64,000 nucleotides of DNA from a bacterium (GCA_029258725.1 JAPDKE010000013.1:115578-179577); one strand, 5' to 3'; numbered from the stretch's first letter, positions 52,450 through 61,287 are shown. Numbers and translations: made by a program. The notes: generated by a model not told the origin, from the letters alone.

Positions 52450-53733
52450 TCACTCCTTTTTTACAGGTTTTATTGTAACAGGCATTCCTGAAAGGTCAAA
52501 GTGCTCGTAGAGTCTGTTTTTGAGATACCTCAGGTAGCTTTCGCTGAGTGCCTCAGGGATGTTCACGACAAGTTCAAAGTATCCGGGTCCCTTTTCCTCA
52601 AGTCTGTATATCTTAACAAACTTCTTACCATAAAATGGAGGAGGATACTTCCTCACCGCCTCCCTCAGAACCTCCCTCAGTTTTCTTTCAGGCAACTTTT
52701 GTTTCCTTCTTTTTGCAAGTTCTATCGCGGATAAAAGTGCTGTGTCTATTCCCTCTCCGGTTAAGGAAGATACCGGGATAAATGGAGCGTAGGGGATGAA
52801 GTCGAGTTTTTTCCTGAAGTAATTGTAAACCTCGTCCTTCTTTTCAGGGGGGATGAGGTCGTATTTGTTTAAAAGTATTATAAGCCCTCTTCTTCTCTCC
52901 TCCACCCATGAAATAATACGCTTATCCTGCCTGGATACCGGGACAAACGCATCAAGCATGACAAAAACAACCTCCCCCCTCTCTATTGCCTGAAGTGCCC
53001 TGAGCATTGTGTAGTATTCTATTGCCTCCTTTATCCTGGATTTTCTTCTCAGTCCCGCGGTGTCAATAAGGATTATTTTTTCTCCCCTGTATTCAAGAAA
53101 TGAGTCAACCGCATCCCTTGTTGTTCCTGGGGTTTCTGATACAATAACCCTCTCGTATCCCAGAACTGCATTGACAAACGATGACTTCCCCACATTTGGT
53201 TTCCCGACCACCGCAATCCTTATTCCCCAAGGCTCCTTTTCTTTTTCCTCCAGTCCAAGAGTTATCTCCTCAAGCATGTCTTTTACCCCATACCCGTGAA
53301 TTGCAGATATGGGAATTATCTTTTCAAATCCAAGGGAGTGGAACTCCTCTGCCTCAGTTAACCTTTTTTCATTGTCAACCTTGTTCACAAGAACCCATAC
53401 CTCCTTTTCTTTCTTCCTCAGATAATCCGCAATGTCCCTGTCAAGGGGATGAACTCCCTCCTTCACATCAACCATAAAAAGAATCAGGTCCGCCTCCTCC
53501 ACCGCAAAGTCCACCTGCCTCCTCACCTCTTCCCATATTCCCTTTTCTTCAAACACAAGACCTCCTGTATCAACCAGGATGAATCTCTTACCGTGATAGG
53601 ACACAATTCCATAAATCCTGTCCCTGGTTACACCGGGTCTGTCATCAACCACCGCCTTTCTTTCTCCAATAAGGCGGTTAAATAGGGTTGATTTTCCAAC
53701 ATTTGGACGACCGACTATGGATACAACCTTCAT
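52450..53733 (-). CDS. der: GTPase Der (EngA), 50S ribosome assembly factor
   Basis: Two tandem G domains are seen: first GRPNVGKSTLFNRL, DTGGLV, NKVD; second GKPNVGKSSFVNAVL, DTAGLRRKSR, NKYD, followed by a KH-like C-terminal domain ending with GMPVTIKPVKKE. The 427-residue length is normal. It overlaps the DUF512 gene by four bases, a neighbour pair known from several bacterial groups. Confidence 0.96.
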   Translation of the reverse strand: MKVVSIVGRPNVGKSTLFNRLIGERKAVVDDRPGVTRDRIYGIVSYHGKRFILVDTGGLVFEEKGIWEEVRRQVDFAVEEADLILFMVDVKEGVHPLDRDIADYLRKKEKEVWVLVNKVDNEKRLTEAEEFHSLGFEKIIPISAIHGYGVKDMLEEITLGLEEKEKEPWGIRIAVVGKPNVGKSSFVNAVLGYERVIVSETPGTTRDAVDSFLEYRGEKIILIDTAGLRRKSRIKEAIEYYTMLRALQAIERGEVVFVMLDAFVPVSRQDKRIISWVEERRRGLIILLNKYDLIPPEKKDEVYNYFRKKLDFIPYAPFIPVSSLTGEGIDTALLSAIELAKRRKQKLPERKLREVLREAVRKYPPPFYGKKFVKIYRLEEKGPGYFELVVNIPEALSESYLRYLKNRLYEHFDLSGMPVTIKPVKKE

Positions 53734-54944
53734 AGAACCTCCGGGAGTTCTTTCAGTCTGTACGGAGAAAATATAACCCTTTTACATACACTTTCAAGTT
53801 CTTCCTTTGATACACCATCTATGAATAAACCATCAGGATTTGTGATGTCAGGAGGGAGAAGCAGGGTTGCATCGGGAGAGGGAATGGAGGAGAGAACGTC
53901 CTTTCCCGGTATGAGCCCTGCAACCGTGACTGAGTCCCCGAGCAGTGAATTTTTAACGCATATCACCTCTCCACCTATCTTTTCACTGAGTTTTTTCACA
54001 AATGGATAGGCGAGTTCACCGGTTATCATGTATCCATCAAATGAAATGGAGGGAAGTTCTTTCATGTCCTCAAGAAAGAGCCTCACCATTCCTATTCCAT
54101 TTTCCAGCTGTGGGTAATCGTCGTAGTAGTCCTTTTCAGGTATCTCCATCCTCCCTTTTATGAAGAACTCATCGGCAAGATAGACAAATCCAATTCCCCT
54201 TTCCTTTCTAAAGGTCTCATTCCAGGGATAGAATTTCTCAACAACCTCCCTGCACCACTGAGGAGAAGGTGGCGGGATATTCTTCCTAAACCGGGTAACA
54301 CCAACCGGAACAACGCCGCATGAAAGAATGTTTTTGAAGGATGAAAGGTCGTTGAGGGTTCTTTCAAGTTCCTTCCCATCGTTCATTCCAGGAATCAGAA
54401 CGACCTGGGTATGAATCTCTATTTCCATCTCCTCAAGTCTTCTCAAATCCTCAAGGATTTTACCCGCACGCTCATTCCCCATGAGTTTTGCCCTGAGTTC
54501 CGGTCGGGTTGCATGAACTGAAACATAGAGAGGGGAAAGTCTCTGGTATCCAATCCTTTCCCATTCCTCCTCCGAAAGATTGGTGAGGGTTATGAAGTTT
54601 CCGTAGAGGAATGAAAGTCTGTAATCGTCGTCCTTGAAGTATAAAGAAGGTCTCAATCCCGGAGGCAACTGGTCGTTGAAGCAGAAAATGCACCTGTTGT
54701 TGCATGGCTTTATTTTAAATTCCTCAATCTCTATCCCCAGGGGTTCCCATTCTTCTTTTTCAATGGATATCTTTATCTTCTTTCCATCTCGCAGAATTCC
54801 TATTTCCAGAAACTTTTCCACTTCCAGGAACCTCAGGTCTATTATGTCCCTCACCGGCTCCTGGTTTATTGAAATAATGTTATCTCCCTTTCTTATCCCT
54901 GCTTTTTCTGCAGGAGAGTTCTTTTCAACCCGTATAATTTTCAT
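53730..54944 (-). CDS. DUF512 protein with PDZ domain and radical-SAM-like cysteine motif
   Basis: Residues 1-65 are a PDZ-like domain (NSPAEKAGIRKGDNIISI). Cysteines C81, C85 and C88 (PCNNRCIFCFNDQLP) form a radical-SAM type CxxxCxxC iron-sulfur site, and the C-terminal part is DUF512. The biochemical role of the family is not established. Start ATG at 54944 is directly behind a promoter, so the transcript is likely leaderless. Confidence 0.88.
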   Translation of the reverse strand: MKIIRVEKNSPAEKAGIRKGDNIISINQEPVRDIIDLRFLEVEKFLEIGILRDGKKIKISIEKEEWEPLGIEIEEFKIKPCNNRCIFCFNDQLPPGLRPSLYFKDDDYRLSFLYGNFITLTNLSEEEWERIGYQRLSPLYVSVHATRPELRAKLMGNERAGKILEDLRRLEEMEIEIHTQVVLIPGMNDGKELERTLNDLSSFKNILSCGVVPVGVTRFRKNIPPPSPQWCREVVEKFYPWNETFRKERGIGFVYLADEFFIKGRMEIPEKDYYDDYPQLENGIGMVRLFLEDMKELPSISFDGYMITGELAYPFVKKLSEKIGGEVICVKNSLLGDSVTVAGLIPGKDVLSSIPSPDATLLLPPDITNPDGLFIDGVSKEELESVCKRVIFSPYRLKELPEVL

Positions 54945-54950
54945 CCATTA

Positions 54951-54979
54951 AATTTATCATTCGTTAAGAAGAAAATCAA
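54951..54979 (-). promoter_or_regulatory. Promoter of the DUF512-der-lipid operon, leaderless
   Basis: Minus-strand TTGATT (54974-54979) and TAAATT (54951-54956) with a 17-base spacer; the -10 box ends 6 bases before the ATG at 54944. Confidence 0.65.
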
Positions 54980-55014
54980 GGACTGGTGGATTCAATATAA
55001 TCCAGAAGGTATTT

Positions 55015-55449
55015 TTAAGAGAATTTCTCCTCCTTCACCCTTGCAAGGTAATTTCTGATAAGTTTTTCCCTGTGGTGCCGGAAATCCCAGTATTCTCTCC
55101 TTGTTCCTGTTTCAAATTCTATCCTTTTTCTCTCATCCTTTGAGAAAAGAAGTTTACCGGTTCTCAAAACCTGAAACGCAAGAGAAAGAGGGGCCCTCTT
55201 CAAAAATACAACATCAACTTCATCGGTTTTCAGTACATCGGTTATAATGCCCACTATCTCAAGTTCCCTTTCCATATCCTCGTTTTCAAGATAAACCGCA
55301 ATATCAACATCACTTAATGGTTTTTCATTTCCCATTCCATATGAACCAAAGATGTAGGCAAAAATAACATCCTTCTCCTGCTCAAGTTTTTCTTTAAGCA
55401 GGGGAAAGAGTTTTCTTACATCATGCTTTATCTTTTTCCTCTTTATCAT
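55015..55449 (-). CDS. MNT-type nucleotidyltransferase (MntA-like), orphan
   Basis: 144 residues with IFGSYGMGNEKPLSDVDIAVYL, the GSxxxG...SDxDxxV motif of small nucleotidyltransferases, and a C-terminal ERKRIEFETGTRREYWDFRH segment like MntA antitoxins of the HEPN/MNT modules. No HEPN partner is adjacent. The start ATG 55449 is fixed by a TTGACA-17-TATACT promoter ending 7 bases upstream; the longer frame upstream is not coding. Divergent from the ABC exporter. Confidence 0.8.
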   Translation of the reverse strand: MIKRKKIKHDVRKLFPLLKEKLEQEKDVIFAYIFGSYGMGNEKPLSDVDIAVYLENEDMERELEIVGIITDVLKTDEVDVVFLKRAPLSLAFQVLRTGKLLFSKDERKRIEFETGTRREYWDFRHHREKLIRNYLARVKEEKFS

Positions 55450-55456
55450 CAAGAAA

Positions 55457-55485
55457 AGTATAACCACAGGACCGGTACATGTCAA
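55457..55485 (-). promoter_or_regulatory. Promoter of the MNT gene, leaderless
   Basis: Minus-strand TTGACA (55480-55485) and TATACT (55457-55462) are exactly 17 bases apart; the -10 box ends 7 bases before the ATG at 55449. Confidence 0.75.
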
Positions 55486-55495
55486 ATTCTTTATA

Positions 55496-55524
55496 TTGAC
55501 ACTCAATTCCGGTTTGTTTATAAA
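55496..55524 (+). promoter_or_regulatory. Promoter of the ABC exporter operon, leaderless
   Basis: TTGACA (55496-55501) and TATAAA (55519-55524) with a 17-base spacer; the -10 box ends 6 bases before the ATG at 55531 and there is no ribosome site. Confidence 0.8.
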
Positions 55525-55530
55525 AAAATT

Positions 55531-56280
55531 ATGGAAAAAGTCCTTGAGGTTGAGGGATTGAAAAAGTCCTACGGGAAGGTTCAGGCATTGAAGGGGGTTT
55601 CCTTCCATGTCTCTCGTGGAGAAATAGTGGGCTATCTTGGACCCAATGGAGCGGGAAAGACAACGACACTCAATATAATAACCGGGGTTATCTCCAGGGA
55701 TGAGGGGAAGATAAAGGTTCTTGGAATGGACCACGATGAGGACCTGCTTGAGATAAAAAGACACATTGGATACATTCCCGAGGATGGAACGGTTTACCCC
55801 TTCTTAACCGGGGAGGAGTATCTTCTCTTCCTTTCCGGGATTTATGGGGTGCCAAGGGATAAGGTTTATGAACTCATGCAGGCTTTCGGGATATACGATG
55901 CAAGGAGGAGGCTCGTTGGGGGATATTCAAAAGGGATGAAACAGAAACTCCTTTTAATTGGTGCGATAATGCACTCCCCTGATTTACTCATTCTTGATGA
56001 ACCTTTATCGGGTGTTGATGCGCCCACTGCACTCGTCTTCAAGAACGTTCTGAGAGAATTTGCAAAGCAGGGAAAGGCAGTTCTTTTTTCATCCCACATA
56101 CTTGAGGTCGTTGAAAAATTATGTGACAGGGTGATTATTCTCTCTCAGGGGGAGATAATAGGTGAGGGAAGGATTGAGGAAATTAAAAAAGAAAGGGACC
56201 TTGAGGACTTCTTTGCCCATCTTACAAGGGAGAGGGATTACGGGGAGGAGGTTAAGAGAATCCTGGAGGCATTGAAATGA
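55531..56280 (+). CDS. ABC transporter ATP-binding protein
   Basis: 250 residues. Walker A GPNGAGKTTTLNII, a signature reading VGGYSKGMKQKLLL (normal LSGGQ replaced by GGYSKGM, common in ABC-2 exporters), Walker B LLILDEPLSGVD and H-loop SSHILE. Start ATG 55531 is fixed by the adjacent promoter. Overlaps the permease by four bases. The pair is an ABC-2 type exporter of unknown substrate. Confidence 0.92.
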   Translation: MEKVLEVEGLKKSYGKVQALKGVSFHVSRGEIVGYLGPNGAGKTTTLNIITGVISRDEGKIKVLGMDHDEDLLEIKRHIGYIPEDGTVYPFLTGEEYLLFLSGIYGVPRDKVYELMQAFGIYDARRRLVGGYSKGMKQKLLLIGAIMHSPDLLILDEPLSGVDAPTALVFKNVLREFAKQGKAVLFSSHILEVVEKLCDRVIILSQGEIIGEGRIEEIKKERDLEDFFAHLTRERDYGEEVKRILEALK

Positions 56281-57692
56281 GCCTTTTTTCCATACTTTTA
56301 AAGGGGAAGTTGAGAAGCGGAGGAAAAGGAAGAGGAATTATAGGGATATTTTTTCCGTTTTTTGTCCTCGGTGTCCTGCAGTTATTTATGCTACTTGCCA
56401 CCCCACCCCAGTTCTTCTTTCCCTACCAGTTTTTTTATTTGTTTGGAACAGTAACGCTCATGTTTCTCATGCATCTTTTTCCTGAACTTGTCTCCCCTGA
56501 CCTCTATCTTCCCGTTCTCCATCTCCCCATTCCCCGTAAAAAGAGGGAGATTTCCATCTTCTGGGCACACGCCCTTGAGATTCTCATTCCGATAAACGTG
56601 GTGATTCTCCTCCAGACAGGAATACTGGTGTTTATAAGGGAAACACTTCTCCATCACCCCTCCATCGGGGGACCTCTTCAGGATATACTCTCCATACTCT
56701 CCCTTTACCTGGAAAAATGGCCTCTCCTTCCTTTTGGAAATTTTATAACTGCAAATGTCCTCTCCCTTGGTCTTTTTTCCCTTTACTTCTTTCTTCTGGG
56801 AAGGCTCATAACCCGTGTGAAAAAAAAGCATATAAAAAGGGTGGTTATGTTCTCGAACATTCTTTTTCTTGTATTTTACTTCGGGATAATTCTGGGTTTC
56901 ACCACCGGCATAAGAGAGGCGGTATCCCGTTTTTTCTCACCGACACCCTCCCTTCTCGTCCTTTACCGCATATTTACCCTTTCCTTTCCCGAATTTTTCC
57001 TTGTATGCGTATTTTCTCTTCTTTTTCTCTCCCTTTCACTTATCTTTTCATGGGAATGCCCAACATACATGAAGGAGGAGGAAAGGAAGGTAAGGGGATA
57101 CGGGAGAAGATGGAGGTGGATGGAACTTGTCCGTCCTCTCGTTATTTTTTTCCTGAGGGATACACATGGAAGAAGTATGCTCATAACCATTCTTTTTGTT
57201 ACAATCTTCAACCTCTTCCTGGGAAATATGTTCATGACCATTTACATTTTTGTCTACTTCTTCACCATGGCGATTTTCACAACAAGATACCCAAATGCGC
57301 ATTTTATGTGGAAGGTTCTTCCTGTAAGGAAGGGGGAGGTTTTTCGCGACCTCATCTTTCTCTACACAATTTTTTATATTCTCTTCTGCCTGGTGCTGTT
57401 TTTTTCCGGAAGGTTTATAAAATCATCCAGCATCCCCTCCTTCTTTTCAAATCTTCCTGCAAGTGCAGTTGTATTTTATGGCTTTTTCCCCTTCGTACTT
57501 GCGACCATGAGGCATTACCCGATGTCTGTTTCATACCGGGAGTATAATTTTCTCAAGGAATTTCTTTTCTCCATTCTCTACGTGCTATACGCAGGAGTTT
57601 TTATCGGTCTTATCAAGTATAAACCCCCATTGATTCTTGTTCCCGCAATCGTTGATGTTCTCATCATTTACTGGTGCTTGAAAATTTCCTGA
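56277..57692 (+). CDS. ABC-2 type transporter permease-like membrane protein
   Basis: 471 residues with about 10-12 hydrophobic segments spread over the whole length (for example GIIGIFFPFFVLGVLQLFML and FFLVCVFSLLFLSLSLIF). No soluble domain larger than 50 residues. Coupling with the ATPase gene makes it the membrane half of the exporter. The substrate is not evident. It is rich in Phe and Leu with few charges. Confidence 0.82.
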   Translation: MSLFSILLKGKLRSGGKGRGIIGIFFPFFVLGVLQLFMLLATPPQFFFPYQFFYLFGTVTLMFLMHLFPELVSPDLYLPVLHLPIPRKKREISIFWAHALEILIPINVVILLQTGILVFIRETLLHHPSIGGPLQDILSILSLYLEKWPLLPFGNFITANVLSLGLFSLYFFLLGRLITRVKKKHIKRVVMFSNILFLVFYFGIILGFTTGIREAVSRFFSPTPSLLVLYRIFTLSFPEFFLVCVFSLLFLSLSLIFSWECPTYMKEEERKVRGYGRRWRWMELVRPLVIFFLRDTHGRSMLITILFVTIFNLFLGNMFMTIYIFVYFFTMAIFTTRYPNAHFMWKVLPVRKGEVFRDLIFLYTIFYILFCLVLFFSGRFIKSSSIPSFFSNLPASAVVFYGFFPFVLATMRHYPMSVSYREYNFLKEFLFSILYVLYAGVFIGLIKYKPPLILVPAIVDVLIIYWCLKIS

Positions 57693-57706
57693 TTTTCCTT
57701 TAAAAT
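57678..57706 (+). promoter_or_regulatory. Promoter of the HD hydrolase operon, leaderless
   Basis: TTGAAA (57678-57683) and TAAAAT (57701-57706) with a 17-base spacer, the -10 box ending 6 bases before the ATG at 57713. The -35 box is inside the permease 3' end. Confidence 0.65.
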
Positions 57707-57712
57707 TCCACC

Positions 57713-58270
57713 ATGCTTGAGAAACTCGTTGATTTTTTCATGAAGGTTCTGAGGCTTAAAAGGGTTCCGAGGTCCGGATGGATTTATTATGGGGTGCGCG
57801 ACCCTGAAACCGTTGCTTCCCATTCCTTCAATGTTGCATTCCTTTCCCTTATTCTGTGTGAGATTCTGAAAAAGGAGAGAGAGATTGACTGTGAGAAGGT
57901 CCTGAAGATGGCAATTTTGCACGAACTCGGTGAGGTTGAACTCGGGGATATTCACTTTGAGGGAAGAAGGCTCATAGGGGATGCTGTGGAGGAAGGAGAG
58001 AGAAGGGCGGTTAAGGAAATACTTGAGGAGGCGGGGCTTTCCTCGCTTTATCCTCTATGGGAGGAGTTTGAGCGTGCGGAGAGTTTTGAGGCAAAACTTG
58101 TGAGGGCACTTGACAAGATAGACCTTTATTTAACCGCCCTTGATTATGAGGAGACAGGAATAAAAAGGCTTGATGCCTTCTGGAAGACCGAGGCAAACAG
58201 GAAGCACTTCGGGGTCCATCCCTTAATAGAAAAAATCTTCAAAATCCTGAAAAAAAGGAGGAATGGATGA
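57713..58270 (+). CDS. HD-domain hydrolase (YfbR-like) with HE in place of HD
   Basis: 185 residues. ETVASHSFNVAFLSLILCE gives the first metal histidine, and VLKMAILHELGEVELGDI is the segment that normally reads HD; here the aspartate is glutamate. A later LVRALDKIDLYLTALDYEE supplies the final aspartate. YfbR-type proteins are 5'-deoxynucleotidases. It overlaps the amidohydrolase start by four bases. Confidence 0.8.
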   Translation: MLEKLVDFFMKVLRLKRVPRSGWIYYGVRDPETVASHSFNVAFLSLILCEILKKEREIDCEKVLKMAILHELGEVELGDIHFEGRRLIGDAVEEGERRAVKEILEEAGLSSLYPLWEEFERAESFEAKLVRALDKIDLYLTALDYEETGIKRLDAFWKTEANRKHFGVHPLIEKIFKILKKRRNG

Positions 58271-59415
58271 AACTTATAAGGGGTGGGAAAATCTTCACAG
58301 GGAAAAAGATTATGGAAAAGGGGGAGATACTCATAGGTGATGATGGGAAGATAAAGGAGATAGGGAAGAAGGTTAAGGTGACAAAGGATGTTGAGGTCAT
58401 AGATGTGAAAGATGCATGGATAACTCCTGGTTTGATTGACGCCCACTGCCATGTTGGGATGTGGGAGGAGGGAATAGGTATAGAGGGGGCGGATGGGAAT
58501 GAGTCAACCTCTCCTGTCACCCCTCACCTGAGGGCGATAGATGGGATAAATCCAGTTGACCTTGGATTCAGGGACGCATTGAAGGGAGGGGTTACTGCTG
58601 TGATGACAGGACCAGGGTCTGCAAATGTTATAGGTGGTCTTTCCTTAATCATGTGGACCGGAGGAAGCAGGATAGTGGATGAACTTGTCATAAAAAATCC
58701 TGCTGGATTGAAGATGGCACTCGGTGAGAATCCAAAGAGGGTTTACATGGAACAGAAAAAGATGCCAACAACCCGCATGGGTTCTGCTGCTTTGATAAGG
58801 GAGGCGTTTTATCAGGCAAAGGAATACATGGAAAAGAAAAAGAAGAAAAAGGGAAAGGTGGGATTTAATCTTAAAAACGAGGCGCTTGCCCTGGTTTTAC
58901 AGCGAAAGATAAAGGCACGCGCCCATGCCCACAGGGCGGATGATATAGCAACATTTGTGAGAATAAGGGATGAGTTTGGTTTTGACCTGGTTATTGAGCA
59001 TGGAACAGAGGCTCATCTCATAGCAGACTATCTTGCAAAAAAGAAAGTCCCGGTTGTTGTTGGTCCTTCCCTTTCTGCGAGGGTGAAGGTGGAGTTGAAG
59101 GAGATAACCTTTGATACACCCCGTATTCTGAGGGAGCATGGGGTTGAGATTGCAATAATGACCGACGCCCCGGTTATTCCAGTAAACTATCTCAGGCTCA
59201 TGGTTGGTTTATCCATAAAGCACGGGCTTCCCTGGGATGAGGGATTGAAGGCGGTTACCATTTCAGCAGCCCGCATATGTGGAGTGGATAAGGTAACGGG
59301 TTCCCTTGAAAAAGGAAAGTATGCTGACATAGCCATATGGGATGGCGATCCCTTTGACATCCACTCCAACGCAATAATGACCCTTGTTAAGGGAGAGGTG
59401 TTGTATAGAGCGTAG
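58267..59415 (+). CDS. Amidohydrolase (imidazolonepropionase-like group)
   Basis: 382 residues. Metal-binding pattern ITPGLIDAHCHVGMWEEG (HxH), a second pair of histidines in KARAHAHRADDIATF, IEHGTEAHLIADYLA, and the catalytic aspartate in IMTDAPVIPVN. A closing GSLEKGKYADIAIWDGDPFD is typical of the superfamily. Substrate unknown; related proteins act on prolidase-type or imidazolone substrates. AAAAAGGAGG lies before the ATG at 58267. Confidence 0.88.
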   Translation: MKLIRGGKIFTGKKIMEKGEILIGDDGKIKEIGKKVKVTKDVEVIDVKDAWITPGLIDAHCHVGMWEEGIGIEGADGNESTSPVTPHLRAIDGINPVDLGFRDALKGGVTAVMTGPGSANVIGGLSLIMWTGGSRIVDELVIKNPAGLKMALGENPKRVYMEQKKMPTTRMGSAALIREAFYQAKEYMEKKKKKKGKVGFNLKNEALALVLQRKIKARAHAHRADDIATFVRIRDEFGFDLVIEHGTEAHLIADYLAKKKVPVVVGPSLSARVKVELKEITFDTPRILREHGVEIAIMTDAPVIPVNYLRLMVGLSIKHGLPWDEGLKAVTISAARICGVDKVTGSLEKGKYADIAIWDGDPFDIHSNAIMTLVKGEVLYRA

Positions 59416-59875
59416 ATACATTGATGTTTTGAGAAAGATATGTGAAAGATTAAAGGACGATGTAATCTGGGCTCTTACAGGCAGCCTGGGGCATGCCCTT
59501 CAGGGAGTGCCGGTTGGGGTTCATGATGTGGACATCCAGACCGATAGAGAAGGGGCGTACGAGATAGAGAGGCGGTTTTCAGAGTTTGTGGTGAGAAGGG
59601 TGAGATTTTCTTCCACGGATAAAATCCGTTCCCATTTTGGAGAACTCAGGATTGATGGGGTAAAAGTGGAGATTATGGGGGATGTGCAGAAAAGACTTCC
59701 TGATGGAGGATGGGAGGAACCCGTTGATGTGGAAAAGCACAGAAAATTTATTCAGGTGGAAGGGATGCGTGTTCCTGTTCTCAAGCTGGAATATGAGTAC
59801 CGCGCCTATCTTATCCTTGGAAGAAAAGAAAGGGCAGAAATACTTGAAAGATATATGTGTAAGAAAGGGGGATAA
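59384..59875 (+). CDS. Nucleotidyltransferase-like protein
   Basis: About 163 residues. VIWALTGSLGHALQGVPVGV followed by HDVDIQTD is the nucleotidyltransferase pattern with two acidic residues, and GVKVEIMGD may supply the third. The start is uncertain: TTG 59384 lies in the end of the amidohydrolase gene, and later TTG/ATT codons are possible. It is followed by one base and then the AlbA_2 regulator gene. A role in toxin-antitoxin or antibiotic modification is possible but not shown. Confidence 0.65.
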   Translation: MLRERCCIERRYIDVLRKICERLKDDVIWALTGSLGHALQGVPVGVHDVDIQTDREGAYEIERRFSEFVVRRVRFSSTDKIRSHFGELRIDGVKVEIMGDVQKRLPDGGWEEPVDVEKHRKFIQVEGMRVPVLKLEYEYRAYLILGRKERAEILERYMCKKGG

Positions 59876-61180
59876 ATGGAAAAGAAGAGAAGATATACCA
59901 TTGAGGATGTAATAAGGCTTATAGCCATGGGGGAGGGTGAGGAGGTGGAGTTTAAGGCAAGACCGGAAAAAATTGCAGAAACGGTATGTGCGATGGCGAA
60001 TAGCAGAGGGGGATTTATTCTCATAGGTGTGGACGATAAGGGTAAAATTCTTGGGGTGGATGTGAAGGGGGAGGAGAAGATTGTTTCTGAACTTCAGGGA
60101 CTTATGCCTTCGCCACGGGTTTCAATCCATAAAATAAATGTGAACAATAAAAGGGTGATACTTATAAGGGTGGAAAAAAGCAAAAGGTTTATAACCCTTG
60201 GTAACATTGCGTATGTGAGAATAGGAAGAAGCAATCGTGCTCTTGATATAGAAGAACTTGCAGTTGCAAGTGTTGAGGAACTCCATGTTACTTTTGATTC
60301 TTTGCCATCTGATGTTCCGGTAAAGTATCTCAGTAAGAAACTTGTTGAAGAGTATGTGAAATTGCGTGAAAAAACCAGGGGAATATCACCCCGGGGTTCA
60401 CTGGAGGATAATCTTAAAAGACTTAAAATAGTGAAGGGTAAATATCTTACCATAGCAGGTGTTTTGTTCTTTACCAGGAATCCTCAGGAATTTTTACCAT
60501 GGACAGGGATAAGAATTATTGAACTCTATCCGGATGGTGAGACAAAAGAAATTGAGGAATTCACCGGGCCCGTATGGAGGTCAATAGACAGAGTTTATGG
60601 CAGGATAATGGAGAAAATTCCACGCAGGGAACTTAGGCCGGGAGCCAGAAGAGAAATATATTCCATCTATCCAGAAGATGCAATAAGAGAGGCAATAACA
60701 AATGCGGTTGCTCACAGAAATTACAGAATCAGGAGTGATATCCGGATTTTTATAGAACCGGAAAGGCTCATAATAAAAAACCCCGGGAGTTTTCCTCCAG
60801 GGGTTCATCCTGAAGACCCCGAACATATACCAAGAAATCCTCTTATATGTCAATTTCTTTACGATATGGGATACATAGAAAAATACGGATTTGGGATAAT
60901 CAAAATGAAAAAGTCAGTGAATCAGCATCCTTTCTCCACCCTGGAATTTAAACTTTCCCCGATGAAGACAGAGGTGATTTTCTCCACAAAGGAAAAGGAA
61001 ATCAACGCTGCCGAAAGAACTATTATAGCCCTTGTAAAGGAGAACCCGCTCTCCAGCCAGGAGATTGCCTCCCATCTTGGACTCAGCAAGGTCGCTGTTC
61101 TCAAGAAACTCAAAAAACTCATGGAAATGGGAGTGATAAAAAAGACGGGAAAAGGGAAAAATACAAGGTATTATTCGTAA
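59876..61180 (+). CDS. AlbA_2 (Schlafen-type) regulator with ATPase-like and winged-helix parts
   Basis: 434 residues. The N-terminal AlbA_2 domain has EGEEVEFKARPEKIAETVCA and NSRGGFILIGVDDKG; the middle has the HATPase-like part AIREAITNAVAHRNYRIRSD and IKNPGSFPPGVHPED; the last 70 residues are a winged helix (LSSQEIASHLGLSKVAVLKKL). Such proteins are putative transcription regulators linked to defence and stress. Its stop lies in the first of five GTTWACGAA sites, so it may control itself or the downstream operon. Confidence 0.8.
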   Translation: MEKKRRYTIEDVIRLIAMGEGEEVEFKARPEKIAETVCAMANSRGGFILIGVDDKGKILGVDVKGEEKIVSELQGLMPSPRVSIHKINVNNKRVILIRVEKSKRFITLGNIAYVRIGRSNRALDIEELAVASVEELHVTFDSLPSDVPVKYLSKKLVEEYVKLREKTRGISPRGSLEDNLKRLKIVKGKYLTIAGVLFFTRNPQEFLPWTGIRIIELYPDGETKEIEEFTGPVWRSIDRVYGRIMEKIPRRELRPGARREIYSIYPEDAIREAITNAVAHRNYRIRSDIRIFIEPERLIIKNPGSFPPGVHPEDPEHIPRNPLICQFLYDMGYIEKYGFGIIKMKKSVNQHPFSTLEFKLSPMKTEVIFSTKEKEINAAERTIIALVKENPLSSQEIASHLGLSKVAVLKKLKKLMEMGVIKKTGKGKNTRYYS

Positions 61181-61242
61181 ACATCAGGTTAACGAAAAAC
61201 GTTTACGAATAGGTTAACGAATGAGAAAAAATTGTTAACGAA
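61174..61242 (+). repeat. Cluster of five GTTWACGAA sites
   Basis: An inverted copy TTCGTAAAC at 61174-61182 is followed by four direct copies: GTTAACGAA at 61188-61196, GTTTACGAA at 61201-61209, GTTAACGAA at 61213-61221 and 61234-61242. The cluster lies between the regulator gene and the rubredoxin gene, upstream of a possible promoter at 61261-61287, as expected of operator or activator sites. Confidence 0.75.
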
Positions 61243-61260
61243 TCCGAAATACCTTCACGG

Positions 61261-61287
61261 TTGACGATGGAGGGTAAATTTTATATG
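61261..61287 (+). promoter_or_regulatory. Possible promoter of the rubredoxin-flavoprotein operon
   Basis: TTGACG (61261-61266) and TATATG (61282-61287) with a short 15-base spacer. The short spacer and weak -10 box suggest a need for an activator, which fits the repeat cluster upstream. AAAAAGGAGGAAG precedes the ATG at 61311. Confidence 0.4.

Noticed and set aside
55450..55764. N-terminal extension of the MNT nucleotidyltransferase up to 55764
   Set aside because: It would run through two divergent promoters and into the ABC gene; the promoter places the start at 55449.
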